From positions 1 through 64,000 of the forward strand of contig CAKSBP010000011.1 in assembly GCA_934438135.1 (NCBI GenBank): DNA of 64,000 bases, in the 5' to 3' direction. Origin of the DNA: an uncultured Clostridium sp. (lineage in GTDB: Bacteria > Bacillota > Clostridia > Lachnospirales > Lachnospiraceae). Below, in pieces: positions 7,788 through 16,875 of the stretch; position 1 is the stretch's first letter, and every line of letters begins with the position of its first letter. The notes beneath the pieces were generated by a model. It made no database searches and was not told the origin of the DNA. It saw nothing but the letters and a program-made list of their open reading frames with translations. A program made the position numbers and the translations under genes.

Positions 7788-8864
7788 ATGATAACAAAAG
7801 TGATAAAAGTAAACAGTGAAAATGATAACAGAGAAAATTATGAAGAAGCAGCAGAGATTTTAAGACGCGGAGGACTAGTAGCATTTCCGACGGAAACGGT
7901 TTATGGATTAGGTGGAGATGGACTGTCTCAGGATGCTGCAAAGAAAATCTATGCAGCGAAGGGAAGACCATCTGACAATCCGCTGATCGTTCATATAGCA
8001 GATATTGAAAGCTTACATGAACTGACGGATGAGGTTCCGGAAAAGGCAGTAAAACTGGCAGAAAAATTCTGGCCAGGGCCATTGACCATGATTTTTAAGA
8101 AGAGTAATAAGGTTCCATATAGTACGACGGGAGGACTGGATACAGTAGCAGTTCGTATGCCGAATCATCCGGTAGCATTGAAGCTAATCCAGACTTCCGG
8201 TGTTATGATTGCAGCACCAAGTGCCAATACATCAGGAAGACCAAGCCCAACAAAGGCACAGCATGTGGCAGATGATTTGAGCGGAAAAATAGATATGATT
8301 ATTGATGGCGGAGCAGTTGGAATTGGAATTGAATCCACAATTGTAGATATGACATCCGAAGTACCAATGATTTTAAGACCAGGTTATATTACGCAGGAAA
8401 TGCTTCAGGAAGAAATTGGAGAAGTGCAGGTAGATAAGGCAATTTTGACAAAAGGTGTACAGAAAGGTCTGCATCCGAAGGCACCTGGAATGAAGTATAG
8501 ACATTATGCACCAAAAGGAGATTTAACTCTTTATAAAGGAAACGAAGAAGATGTTGTTACGGCAATTAATCAGGCAGTCCAGGAAAAAATAAAAAGCGGC
8601 AGTAAAGTAGGAGTAATTGCAACAGAGGAAACAAAGAATAAATATAAAGCAAATATTATTAAATGCATTGGTTCGAGACATGATGAAGAGTCTATTGCCC
8701 GTCATTTGTATGGAATTTTAAGAGAATTCGATGATCTTGGCGTGCAGTATATATTTGGAGAGTGTTTTCCAAGCAGCAATTTCGGACAGGCTATTATGAA
8801 TAGAATGCTCAAAGCAGCGGGATATCATGTAGTTTCGGTTCCGGGCAGAGAGGGAAGTGATTGA
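7788..8864 (+). CDS. sua5: L-threonylcarbamoyladenylate synthase (Sua5/YwlC type)
   Basis: Makes threonylcarbamoyl-AMP from threonine, bicarbonate and ATP for the t6A37 modification of ANN-reading tRNAs. The YrdC fold occupies about residues 15-205, with FPTETVYGLG and AKGRPSDNPLIVH motifs. The C-terminal Sua5 extension runs to 358 and places the protein in the long two-domain class. AGAGG precedes the ATG by eight bases. The Sua5-phosphatase-rpiB order resembles the ywlC-ywlE-ywlF neighbourhood of Bacillus. Confidence 0.95.
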   Translation: MITKVIKVNSENDNRENYEEAAEILRRGGLVAFPTETVYGLGGDGLSQDAAKKIYAAKGRPSDNPLIVHIADIESLHELTDEVPEKAVKLAEKFWPGPLTMIFKKSNKVPYSTTGGLDTVAVRMPNHPVALKLIQTSGVMIAAPSANTSGRPSPTKAQHVADDLSGKIDMIIDGGAVGIGIESTIVDMTSEVPMILRPGYITQEMLQEEIGEVQVDKAILTKGVQKGLHPKAPGMKYRHYAPKGDLTLYKGNEEDVVTAINQAVQEKIKSGSKVGVIATEETKNKYKANIIKCIGSRHDEESIARHLYGILREFDDLGVQYIFGECFPSSNFGQAIMNRMLKAAGYHVVSVPGREGSD

Positions 8865-9324
8865 TTTGACAGCATATGATACAATAGTTTTTGTCTGCAC
8901 TGGTAATACGTGCAGAAGTCCAATGGCAGAAGCAATTTTAAAAAATATGAAAGGTGCGGAGAAATACAATGTGGTATCAAGGGGACTGGTAGTTTTGTTC
9001 CCAGAGCCGTCGAATCAAAAGGCTGAAATGGTTGTAAAAGATCATGGACTGTCTTTCGATGACCATATTTCCACCCAGCTTCAGAAAGAAGATATGGGAG
9101 AACGTGTGCTGGTGCTTTGCATGTCTTTTGCACAAAAAGTGAAAATTGCAGAGGAATTTGGACTGCATAAGAATCTGTATACAATAAAAGAATATGCCGG
9201 TGAAGATGGTGATGTGATGGATCCATACGGCGGCACGGTTTTAGAGTATGAACAGTGCTTTGATGAACTTTCGGAACTGATGAAAAAGGTAATCGTCCAT
9301 TTGGACAAGGAGGTATTGGAATGA
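8857..9324 (+). CDS. Low-molecular-weight protein phosphatase (YwlE-like)
   Basis: LMW-PTP fold with the phosphate loop VFVCTGNTCRSP near the N terminus and the general-acid motif DPYGG. In Bacillus the orthologous neighbourhood encodes YwlE, a protein-arginine phosphatase reversing McsB marks; a Thr in the P-loop (CTGNTCR) is the YwlE feature and is present. Arginine specificity remains an inference. The frame overlaps sua5 by eight bases. GTG 8857 is the longest start, but TTG 8866 is better spaced from GAGAGG. Confidence 0.88.
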   Translation: MIDLTAYDTIVFVCTGNTCRSPMAEAILKNMKGAEKYNVVSRGLVVLFPEPSNQKAEMVVKDHGLSFDDHISTQLQKEDMGERVLVLCMSFAQKVKIAEEFGLHKNLYTIKEYAGEDGDVMDPYGGTVLEYEQCFDELSELMKKVIVHLDKEVLE

Positions 9325-9752
9325 TTGGAATTGGTTGTGACCATGGCGGATTTGCATTAAAACAGGAAATAATTCAGTACTTAAAAGAAAATAATCTGGA
9401 ATTCAAGGATTATGGATGTTACGATGAATCTTCTGTTGATTATCCAGAGTATGGAAAGAAAGTGGCTCATGCAGTGGCAGATGGTGAGTGTGAAAAAGGA
9501 ATTCTTATTTGTGGAACAGGAATTGGGATTTCTATTGCTGCCAATAAGGTAAAAGGAGTCCGGGCGGCACTATGCAGTGACTGCTTCAGTGCACAGGCAA
9601 CAAGAGAACATAACAATGCAAACATTCTTGCAATGGGTGGCAGAGTAGTAGGCCCTGGACTTGCAATAAAAATTGTAGATACATTTTTAAATACGGAATT
9701 TTCTAATGAGGAAAGACACATTAGAAGAATTAACCAGATTGAAGAGCAGTAA
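9321..9752 (+). CDS. rpiB: Ribose-5-phosphate isomerase B
   Basis: RpiB/LacAB family enzyme interconverting ribose-5-P and ribulose-5-P. Visible features are CDHGGFALK, the anion-binding GTGIGISIAANK loop, the catalytic Cys region CSDCFSA and TREHNNANIL. At 143 residues it has normal length. AAGGAGG (9307-9313) fixes the start, and ATGA overlaps the stop of the phosphatase gene, indicating translational coupling. Last gene before a strong terminator whose stem includes the stop codon. Confidence 0.95.
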   Translation: MIGIGCDHGGFALKQEIIQYLKENNLEFKDYGCYDESSVDYPEYGKKVAHAVADGECEKGILICGTGIGISIAANKVKGVRAALCSDCFSAQATREHNNANILAMGGRVVGPGLAIKIVDTFLNTEFSNEERHIRRINQIEEQ

Positions 9753-9769
9753 TGTACTGCTCTTTTTTT
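9743..9769 (+). terminator. Intrinsic terminator after rpiB
   Basis: AGAGCAGTA (9743-9751) pairs with TACTGCTCT (9755-9763) and is followed by a T run. It ends the transcript from the GH18 gene to rpiB. Confidence 0.9.
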
Positions 9770-9957
9770 CTTTTTGAATTTGTACTTTATAAAAAGTTAA
9801 TAAAGAATTAATAAAGAGAATTTCAATTCTGGAACAATATTGATATTTTCTTTATATGGGTTGAAAAATAGGGATTTCAATTTCCTGAAATGACAATATC
9901 TAACTTAATTTGTTAGAAAAGTATAGAAATGGATTAAGAAAATATGAATTATTCAAC

Positions 9958-9986
9958 TAGACAAAGAAAAGGTAATTGTATATAAT
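9958..9986 (+). promoter_or_regulatory. Promoter of the ATP synthase operon
   Basis: TAGACA (9958-9963), 17-base spacer, TATAAT (9981-9986): one mismatch to the full sigma-A consensus. The 9770-9957 stretch upstream is plain AT-rich DNA with no other feature seen. Confidence 0.75.
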
Positions 9987-10036
9987 GTTAATTCGTAAGA
10001 GTGTTACCAAATGAAGAAATTAATTTGGAGGAAGTC

Positions 10037-10345
10037 ATGAAGAAAGAAAACCGTGATGTATTTAAAGCTTTTACATTAGTAAGCCAGATTGGAATTAATG
10101 TAATTACTACCATCGGCTTATGTTCTATAAGTGGTTATTATTTAGACAAGCATTTCAAAACGAACTGCTGGTTTATTATCTTGTGCGTCTTGGGAGTTAT
10201 AACGGCGTTTCGAAATATTTATTATCTCACACGTGGCTTTTATGCAAAAGACTTAAAACGAGAAGAAGAAGAACTGCAATATTGGAAAGAATTAAAAAAG
10301 AATAGCAGTTCTGAGAAAAAAGAGAAAAGCATTAACAAGGAGTAA
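10037..10345 (+). CDS. AtpZ/AtpI-family membrane protein
   Basis: A 102-residue protein with two membrane segments (about 13-35 and 42-60) and a long charged C-terminal tail, the plan of AtpZ/AtpI-type proteins found at the head of F-ATPase operons. These are thought to help c-ring assembly or Mg2+ supply. The longer GTG frame from 10001 is rejected because GGAGG at 10027-10031 precedes the ATG at 10037. First gene of the atp operon. Confidence 0.8.
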   Translation: MKKENRDVFKAFTLVSQIGINVITTIGLCSISGYYLDKHFKTNCWFIILCVLGVITAFRNIYYLTRGFYAKDLKREEEELQYWKELKKNSSSEKKEKSINKE

Positions 10346-10349
10346 AATA

Positions 10350-10718
10350 TTGGAAGATTCAAAGAAGACATTAAAAACACTGCTTTTGGGCATTATGGTA
10401 TATGCAATAGTATTTGTTATAATAGGATTCTTTCTATCAAGGAATAAGCAGTCTTATTTCGCAGGGTTATTGCTTGGAATAGGTATTGCAGCAGGGCTTG
10501 CAGTACATTTATATAAAAGTCTTGATTACTGTCTCGAGTTAGATCCCGAATCAGCTGAAAAAACGATGAGAAAGAAAGCTGTAACACGTTATCTAATAAT
10601 GGTTATAGCTGCAGGAACTGCAGGCTGCTTTCCTGAAATTTTAAATCCAGTTGGATTACTAATAGGATTGATGGGTCTGAAAATATCAGCATATTTGCAG
10701 CCCTTCATTCATAGATAG
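10350..10718 (+). CDS. ATP synthase protein I-like subunit
   Basis: A 122-residue membrane protein with about four hydrophobic segments (residues 10-28, 38-55, 78-95, 100-117), consistent with the ATP synthase I (AtpI) family located between atpZ-like genes and atpB. It starts at a TTG eight bases after AAGGAG and just four bases beyond the preceding stop. Sequence conservation in this family is low, so the call rests on topology and operon position. Confidence 0.75.
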   Translation: MEDSKKTLKTLLLGIMVYAIVFVIIGFFLSRNKQSYFAGLLLGIGIAAGLAVHLYKSLDYCLELDPESAEKTMRKKAVTRYLIMVIAAGTAGCFPEILNPVGLLIGLMGLKISAYLQPFIHR

Positions 10719-10787
10719 TATTCGCGGTCATATGCAGCATATGGTAGAGCGGATACTCAAAAAAATAACGTAAAGGAAGGTGAGTTT

Positions 10788-11525
10788 GTGAACAATGGTA
10801 TTGTTTTCGCACCAGGGGTATTAGCAGCGGACAATCTGGATCTAGGCATTAATGGTTTTTTCCAGTATAAGCTGTTCGGACAGACACTGTATATTACAAC
10901 AACCCACATTGCGATTCTGATTGTGATGCTTGCACTGATTGTTTTTGCTTTTATTGCGAACAGGGCAATCAAAAAAGCAGATCCAGCAAAAGCACCAGGA
11001 CCATTCCTCAATGTTATTGAGTTAATTGTGGAAGCAGTGGATAATCTGACTGTGTCTAATATGGGCGAAAAGCATGGATACAAATTTGCCAACTATATTG
11101 GTACCTTGTTTGCATTTATTCTATTGGCAAACATTTCAGGTCTCTTCGGACTTAGGGCACCGACGGCAGATTACGGTGTAACACTGTCGCTGGCATTGAT
11201 TACGTTTGTCATGATTCATTATAACGGATTCAAGTACCAGAAGTTTGGTCACATAACTGCGTTGTTTAAGCCAGTTATTTTAACACCAATTAATATCATT
11301 GGAGAAATAGCAACCCCTATTTCTATGTCATTACGTTTATTTGGTAATGTCATGTCAGGAACAATTATGCTGGCTTTGGTTTACGGTTTAATTCCAAAGG
11401 TGCTGACACTGATTTGGCCAGCATTTTTACACGCATACTTTGATGGATTTTCAGGAGCAATTCAAAGTTATGTATTCTGTATGTTAACAATGGTATTTAT
11501 ATCAAACAACTTTGAGGAAGAATAA
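10788..11525 (+). CDS. atpB: F1Fo ATP synthase subunit a
   Basis: Forms the ion half-channels against the c-ring. The 245-residue sequence has about five to six membrane helices. The essential arginine lies in the helix-4 region SMSLRLFGNVMSG, the family signature. Start is GTG after GGAAGG. Order atpI-B-E-F-H-A-G-D-C is standard. Confidence 0.96.
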   Translation: MNNGIVFAPGVLAADNLDLGINGFFQYKLFGQTLYITTTHIAILIVMLALIVFAFIANRAIKKADPAKAPGPFLNVIELIVEAVDNLTVSNMGEKHGYKFANYIGTLFAFILLANISGLFGLRAPTADYGVTLSLALITFVMIHYNGFKYQKFGHITALFKPVILTPINIIGEIATPISMSLRLFGNVMSGTIMLALVYGLIPKVLTLIWPAFLHAYFDGFSGAIQSYVFCMLTMVFISNNFEEE

Positions 11526-11561
11526 TCAAAGATTTAGATTTATTTTAAGGAGGAATTATCT

Positions 11562-11828
11562 ATGGGTAACATTACAAACGAAGGTTTAGTTTTAGCTTTT
11601 TCTGCTTTAGGAGCAGGTGTAGCAATGATCGCAGGTGTAGGTCCTGGTATTGGTCAGGGTATCGCAGCAGGACAGGGTGCCGCAGCAGTTGGACGTAACC
11701 CAGGTGCAAGAGGAACTATTATGTCAACAATGCTTTTAGGTCAGGCTGTAGCCGAAACAACAGGTCTTTATGGTCTGGTTATCGCATTATTATTATTATT
11801 CGCGAATCCATTACTTGGAAAACTTTAA
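11562..11828 (+). CDS. atpE: F1Fo ATP synthase subunit c, Na+-type signature
   Basis: An 88-residue hairpin of two membrane helices forming the rotor ring. Ion-binding residues are directly readable: Gln32 in GPGIGQG of helix 1, and Val63, Glu65, Thr66 in VAETTG of helix 2. This is the Na+-binding set known from Ilyobacter tartaricus (Gln32, Val63, Glu65, Ser66), with the same numbering and a conservative Ser-to-Thr change. Na+ coupling is therefore inferred, not proven. AAGGAGG lies seven bases before the ATG. Confidence 0.97.
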   Translation: MGNITNEGLVLAFSALGAGVAMIAGVGPGIGQGIAAGQGAAAVGRNPGARGTIMSTMLLGQAVAETTGLYGLVIALLLLFANPLLGKL

Positions 11829-11867
11829 TCCGTTTCGTTCGGGTAGCCGTCGAAGGGAGGCAAGAAA

Positions 11868-12413
11868 TTGAATCAGATTTTTTTAGATACATGGATGAAT
11901 GGCCGTATATTTGATTTGGATGCACAGCTTCTTGTGGATACATGTATTATGGCAGTTGCTATTTTTACTTTATTCTTTTTCCTGTCAAATTTATTATTCA
12001 ATCCAGCCAGAGAACTTCTGCGTAAACGTCAGCAGAAAATCCAGGATGAACTGGACTCCGCTGCAAAAGACAAAGAAACTGCAAAGCAGTTCAAAGCAGA
12101 ATACGATGGTAAATTAAAACAGGTTGATAAAGAAGCAGAACAGCTTTTAAGCGCAGCTCGTAAAGATGCCCGTGCAAAAGAAAATGAAATTATCAACGAA
12201 GCAAAAGAAGAAGCTGTTAAGATTATTGACAGAGCGAATAGAGAGATTGAATTAGAAAAATCCAAAGTCCAGGATGAGATGAAACAGGAAATGATTTCTG
12301 TAGCATCCGTTATGGCTGGTAAAATCATTAAATCATCGATTGATGAGCAGACTCAGAACAAGTTGTTTGATGAAACTTTAAGAGAGATGGGTGATGAAAC
12401 ATGGCAAAGTTAG
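11868..12413 (+). CDS. atpF: F1Fo ATP synthase subunit b
   Basis: Peripheral stalk: one N-terminal membrane helix (about residues 25-45, IMAVAIFTLFFFLSNLLF) followed by a long charged coiled coil rich in Lys, Glu and Ala. 181 residues. Start is TTG seven bases after GGGAGG. It overlaps atpH by 13 bases. Confidence 0.93.
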   Translation: MNQIFLDTWMNGRIFDLDAQLLVDTCIMAVAIFTLFFFLSNLLFNPARELLRKRQQKIQDELDSAAKDKETAKQFKAEYDGKLKQVDKEAEQLLSAARKDARAKENEIINEAKEEAVKIIDRANREIELEKSKVQDEMKQEMISVASVMAGKIIKSSIDEQTQNKLFDETLREMGDETWQS

Positions 12414-12949
12414 TTTCTAAGACATATGGACAGGCGTTATTTGATGCGGCAGTAGAAGAAAATGTCCTGGATCAGGTTGTGGAAGAAGAGACTTTTGTAC
12501 GCGAAGTGCTGAAAGAAAATGAAGAACTCGTTACTTTGTTAAATCATCCTAAAATAACTAAGGACGAAAAAATAAAGGTAGTTGAAAATATTTTTAAGGG
12601 AAAACTTAGTGATACGATGGTAGGATTTCTTGTTATCGTTGTCAATAAACAGAGAAATTCTGAATTAAACAGTATTTTCGATTATTTTGAGGATAAAGTC
12701 AGAGAGTATAAGAACATAGGAGTTGTTTCTGTAACGTCCGCAGTAGAACTGTCAGACGAACAGAAACAGAAACTTATGGAACGCCTTTTACAGATAACGG
12801 CCTTTAAGACTCTGGAAATGAATTATATTGTTGAACCAGAAGTTATCGGCGGATTAATCATCCGTATCGGGGATCGTGTGGTTGACAGCACTATCCGTTC
12901 AGAAATTAACAGATTTGCTAAAGGGTTGTCAAAGGTTCAGCTCTCCTAG
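12401..12949 (+). CDS. atpH: F1Fo ATP synthase subunit delta
   Basis: OSCP/delta subunit joining the F1 head to the b stalk. 182 residues, helical N-terminal domain, then the conserved C-terminal segment VEPEVIGGLIIRIGDRVVDSTIRS, typical of the family. It starts within the end of atpF, indicating coupled translation. Confidence 0.95.
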   Translation: MAKLVSKTYGQALFDAAVEENVLDQVVEEETFVREVLKENEELVTLLNHPKITKDEKIKVVENIFKGKLSDTMVGFLVIVVNKQRNSELNSIFDYFEDKVREYKNIGVVSVTSAVELSDEQKQKLMERLLQITAFKTLEMNYIVEPEVIGGLIIRIGDRVVDSTIRSEINRFAKGLSKVQLS

Positions 12950-12980
12950 AATTTAGAAAGAAAGAAGGTGCATAGGTATC

Positions 12981-14486
12981 ATGAATTTAAGGCCAGAAGA
13001 AATCAGTTCTGTTATTAAAGAACAGATTAAAAATTATAGCACAGAACTTCAGGTATCAGATGTGGGTACAGTAATTCAGGTTGCTGATGGTATTGCACGT
13101 ATTCACGGCTTAGAAAATGCTATGTCTGGTGAATTGTTAGAGTTCCCTAACGATATATTCGGTATGGTTCTTAACTTGGAAGAGGATAATGTTGGTGCGG
13201 TTTTATTAGGTGATGCCAAGAATATAAACGAAGGTGACACGGTTAAGACAACAGGAAAAGTGGTAGAAGTTCCAGTTGGCGACGCAATGCTAGGCCGTGT
13301 TGTTAACGCTTTAGGTCAGCCAATCGATGGAAAAGGACCTATTGCATCTAAAAAATACCGTGAAATCGAAAGAGTTGCATCTGGTGTTATTTCCAGAAAG
13401 TCAGTAGACACTCCACTTCAGACAGGTATTAAGGCGATTGACTCCATGGTTCCTATCGGACGTGGACAGCGTGAATTAATTATCGGTGACAGACAGACAG
13501 GTAAAACTGCTATTGCACTGGATACAATTATTAATCAGAAAGGCCAGAATGTAAAATGTATTTACGTTGCAATCGGCCAGAAAGCATCTACAGTTGCTAA
13601 TATTGTAAAGACTCTTGAAGAGTATGGCGCAATGGATTATACAACAGTCGTAGCTGCTACAGCAAGTGAACTTGCACCTCTTCAGTACATTGCACCTTAT
13701 TCAGGATGTGCAATTGGTGAAGAGTGGATGGAATCTGGACAGGATGTATTGATAGTTTACGATGATTTATCAAAGCATGCGATGGCTTATCGTACACTCT
13801 CCTTACTTCTTCGTAGACCACCAGGCCGTGAGGCTTATCCTGGAGATGTATTCTATTTACATTCCAGATTATTGGAAAGAGCAGCTAGATTATCAGACGA
13901 GTTAGGTGGAGGTTCCTTAACAGCACTTCCTATTATCGAAACTCAGGCTGGTGACGTTTCTGCTTATATTCCTACAAATGTAATTTCTATCACAGATGGT
14001 CAGATTTATCTGGAAACAGAAATGTTCAACGCTGGTTTCAGACCTGCTGTAAATGCTGGTCTTTCTGTATCTCGAGTTGGTGGTTCTGCTCAGATTAAAG
14101 CGATGAAGAAGATTGCAGGTCCTATTCGTATCGAACTTGCACAGTACCGTGAACTTGCAGCTTTTGCTCAGTTTGGTTCTGATCTGGATGCTGATACAAA
14201 GGAAAAACTTGTACAGGGAGAAAGAATTAAGGAAATCTTAAAACAGCCACAGTACAATCCAATGCCAGTAGAATACCAGGTTATCATTATTTATGCTGCT
14301 ACTAAGAAATATCTTATGGATATTGCAGTAGAGGATATTTTAAGATTCCAGAACAGTCTGTTTGAATTCATCGATACAAAATTTGCGGATATTCCTAAGA
14401 GCATTCGTGAAACAGGTGAAATCAAAGAAGAGACTGAAAAGAGTCTGATTAATGCTATTACTGAATTTAAAAAGGAATTCAAATAA
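12981..14486 (+). CDS. atpA: F1Fo ATP synthase subunit alpha
   Basis: Non-catalytic nucleotide-binding subunit of F1, 501 residues, normal length. P-loop GDRQTGKT at 169-176, signature PAVNAGLSVSRVGGSAQ in the C-terminal half. Preceded by an AGAAGGTG ribosome site. Confidence 0.98.
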   Translation: MNLRPEEISSVIKEQIKNYSTELQVSDVGTVIQVADGIARIHGLENAMSGELLEFPNDIFGMVLNLEEDNVGAVLLGDAKNINEGDTVKTTGKVVEVPVGDAMLGRVVNALGQPIDGKGPIASKKYREIERVASGVISRKSVDTPLQTGIKAIDSMVPIGRGQRELIIGDRQTGKTAIALDTIINQKGQNVKCIYVAIGQKASTVANIVKTLEEYGAMDYTTVVAATASELAPLQYIAPYSGCAIGEEWMESGQDVLIVYDDLSKHAMAYRTLSLLLRRPPGREAYPGDVFYLHSRLLERAARLSDELGGGSLTALPIIETQAGDVSAYIPTNVISITDGQIYLETEMFNAGFRPAVNAGLSVSRVGGSAQIKAMKKIAGPIRIELAQYRELAAFAQFGSDLDADTKEKLVQGERIKEILKQPQYNPMPVEYQVIIIYAATKKYLMDIAVEDILRFQNSLFEFIDTKFADIPKSIRETGEIKEETEKSLINAITEFKKEFK

Positions 14487-14505
14487 GAATAGGAGGTATT
14501 AGATT

Positions 14506-15390
14506 ATGGCCTCCATGAGAGATATTAAAAGGCGTAAAGAAAGTATTCAGAGTACCGGCCAGATTACAAAAGCCATGAAGCTTGTTGCTACTGTTAAAGT
14601 ACAGAAAGCAAAGCAGAGAGCAGAGGAATCAAAGCCATACTTTAACTATATGTATGAAACGGTTACTTCTATGTTAGAGAAGTCCGGTAATATTTCTCAT
14701 CCTTACCTTGAGGCAGGTACCTCTAAGAAGAAAGCATTTATTGTGATTTCTTCTAACAGAGGGCTTGCAGGCGGTTACAATTCTAATGTTGTTAAACTGA
14801 TTACCAAAGGTGGCTTTAAAAAAGAAGACTGTGTCATTTATGCAGTTGGGCGAAAGGGAAAAGAAACATTAGAAAGAATGGGCTATGAAATCAAAAAGGA
14901 TTATTCTGATGTTGTGGAAGAACCGATGTATAAAGATGCCCAGGAAATTGGAAGAGATGTATTAGAGGCTTTCTCAAATAACGAATTCGGTGAAATTTAT
15001 TTAATTTATACAGTATTCAAAAACACAGTATCTCACATTCCAACATGCCTGAAACTATTACCAATGTCAAATGAAGCTGGAAAGGAACTTTCTGAAGGTT
15101 CATCCGATGAAAAAAAATCCGTGGAAGAGCTTACTTTGATGAACTATGAACCAGAGGCAGAAGAAGCTTTGGATGTTATTATTCCAAAATATATCAATAG
15201 CCTGATTTATGGTGGTTTAGTAGAAGCGGTTGCCAGCGAGAACGGTGCAAGAATGCAGGCAATGGATTCTGCTACAAACAATGCAGAAGACATGATTTCC
15301 GATTTATCGTTAAAATACAATCGTGCCAGACAAGGTTCCATTACTCAGGAGCTTACTGAAATTGTTGCAGGTGCATCCGCACTGGAATAG
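14506..15390 (+). CDS. atpG: F1Fo ATP synthase subunit gamma
   Basis: Central shaft, 294 residues. N-terminal coiled coil (MRDIKRRKESIQSTGQITKAM) and C-terminal helix (ATNNAEDMISDLSLKYNRAR) are the two conserved rotor strands. AGGAGG precedes the ATG. Its last codons lie inside a terminator-like hairpin (15367-15403). Confidence 0.97.
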   Translation: MASMRDIKRRKESIQSTGQITKAMKLVATVKVQKAKQRAEESKPYFNYMYETVTSMLEKSGNISHPYLEAGTSKKKAFIVISSNRGLAGGYNSNVVKLITKGGFKKEDCVIYAVGRKGKETLERMGYEIKKDYSDVVEEPMYKDAQEIGRDVLEAFSNNEFGEIYLIYTVFKNTVSHIPTCLKLLPMSNEAGKELSEGSSDEKKSVEELTLMNYEPEAEEALDVIIPKYINSLIYGGLVEAVASENGARMQAMDSATNNAEDMISDLSLKYNRARQGSITQELTEIVAGASALE

Positions 15391-15403
15391 TGCACCTGCT
15401 TTT
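15367..15403 (+). terminator. Terminator-like hairpin between atpG and atpD
   Basis: GCAGGTGCA (15367-15375) pairs perfectly with TGCACCTGC (15391-15399), followed by TTTT. The stop codon of atpG is in the loop. An alternative stem GCACT/AGTGC lies inside. It may lower read-through into atpD or mark an mRNA processing site. Confidence 0.6.
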
Positions 15404-15468
15404 ATAGAAGGCTGAAGGAATATGAATCAGCTTAGGAAAAGAATGAATAAAGGAGTGACAAAGCAAAT

Positions 15469-16860
15469 ATGGCAAAATCTAATGTAGGCAAAATCACTCA
15501 GATTATCGGTGCTGTCTTAGATATTAAGTTTACAGAAGGAAATCTTCCTGAAATATATCATGCTATTGACATCAAAACAAAAGATGGAGATACTCTTGTA
15601 GTCGAAGTAGCACAGCATCTGGGTGATGATACGGTACGTTGTATCGCCATGGGACCAACCGATGGTTTAGTCCGTGGCATGGATGCAGTAGCTACCGGAG
15701 CACCTATTTCTGTGCCTGTTGGTGAGGAAACATTAGGACGTATGTTCAATGTTTTAGGTAATCCTATTGATAACAAACCAGCTCCACAGGTAAAAGAACA
15801 TGACCCAATCCACAGAAAAGCTCCTAGCTTTGACCAGCAGTCAACACAGTCTGAAATGCTTGAAACAGGTATTAAAGTCGTTGACTTACTCTGCCCTTAC
15901 TTAAAGGGTGGTAAAATCGGTCTTTTCGGTGGTGCCGGTGTAGGTAAAACAGTATTAATTCAGGAGCTTATCACGAATATCGCGACTGAGCATGGTGGAT
16001 ATTCTGTATTCACTGGTGTAGGTGAAAGAACTCGTGAAGGTAATGACTTATATTATGAAATGATTGAGTCTGGTGTTATTAATAAAACAACCATGGTGTT
16101 CGGACAGATGAACGAACCACCTGGTGCGAGAATGAGAGTTGGTCTTACAGGACTGACTATGGCAGAATACTTCCGTGATAAAGGTGGTAAGGACGTTCTG
16201 TTATTCATTGATAATATTTTCCGTTTTACACAGGCAGGTTCAGAGGTTTCAGCGTTATTAGGACGTGTTCCTAGTGCCGTTGGTTACCAGCCAACACTTC
16301 AGACAGAAATGGGTGCATTACAGGAACGTATCACATCTACAAAAGATGGTTCTATCACATCTGTACAGGCTGTATACGTACCTGCAGATGACTTAACTGA
16401 CCCTGCTCCAGCGACAACATTTGCCCATCTGGATGCAAAGACAGTATTATCCCGTTCTATCGTTGAGTTAGGTATTTATCCAGCCGTAGATCCACTGGAA
16501 TCAACTTCCCGTATTCTTGATCCACGTATTGTTGGTGAAGAACATTATCAGGTTGCCCGTGGAGTACAGGAAATTTTACAGCGTTATAAAGAATTACAGG
16601 ATATCATCGCTATTTTAGGTATGGATGAACTTTCCGAAAGCGATAAGCTTTTAGTAGCCCGTGCAAGAAAGATTCAGAGATTCTTATCTCAGCCATTTAA
16701 CGTAGCGGAACAGTTTACCGGATTAAAAGGTAAATATGTTCCAATTGCTGAAACAATCCAGGGATTCAAAGAAATTCTTGATGGTAAGCATGACGATATT
16801 CCAGAAAGCTACTTCTTAAATGCTGGTAACATTGATGACGTTCTTGCAAGAGTAAAGTAG
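15469..16860 (+). CDS. atpD: F1Fo ATP synthase subunit beta
   Basis: Catalytic F1 subunit, 463 residues. P-loop GGAGVGKT at 154-161, catalytic GERTREGNDLYYEM segment, Walker B VLLFIDNIFRF and the DELSE-type lever MDELSESDK are all intact. AAAGGAG lies upstream of the ATG. Confidence 0.98.
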   Translation: MAKSNVGKITQIIGAVLDIKFTEGNLPEIYHAIDIKTKDGDTLVVEVAQHLGDDTVRCIAMGPTDGLVRGMDAVATGAPISVPVGEETLGRMFNVLGNPIDNKPAPQVKEHDPIHRKAPSFDQQSTQSEMLETGIKVVDLLCPYLKGGKIGLFGGAGVGKTVLIQELITNIATEHGGYSVFTGVGERTREGNDLYYEMIESGVINKTTMVFGQMNEPPGARMRVGLTGLTMAEYFRDKGGKDVLLFIDNIFRFTQAGSEVSALLGRVPSAVGYQPTLQTEMGALQERITSTKDGSITSVQAVYVPADDLTDPAPATTFAHLDAKTVLSRSIVELGIYPAVDPLESTSRILDPRIVGEEHYQVARGVQEILQRYKELQDIIAILGMDELSESDKLLVARARKIQRFLSQPFNVAEQFTGLKGKYVPIAETIQGFKEILDGKHDDIPESYFLNAGNIDDVLARVK

Positions 16861-16875
16861 GAACGGAGGGAGTCC

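Noticed and set aside
10001..10036. Longer GTG start of the AtpZ-like gene
   Set aside because: GGAGG at 10027-10031 lies inside this stretch and fits the ATG at 10037.
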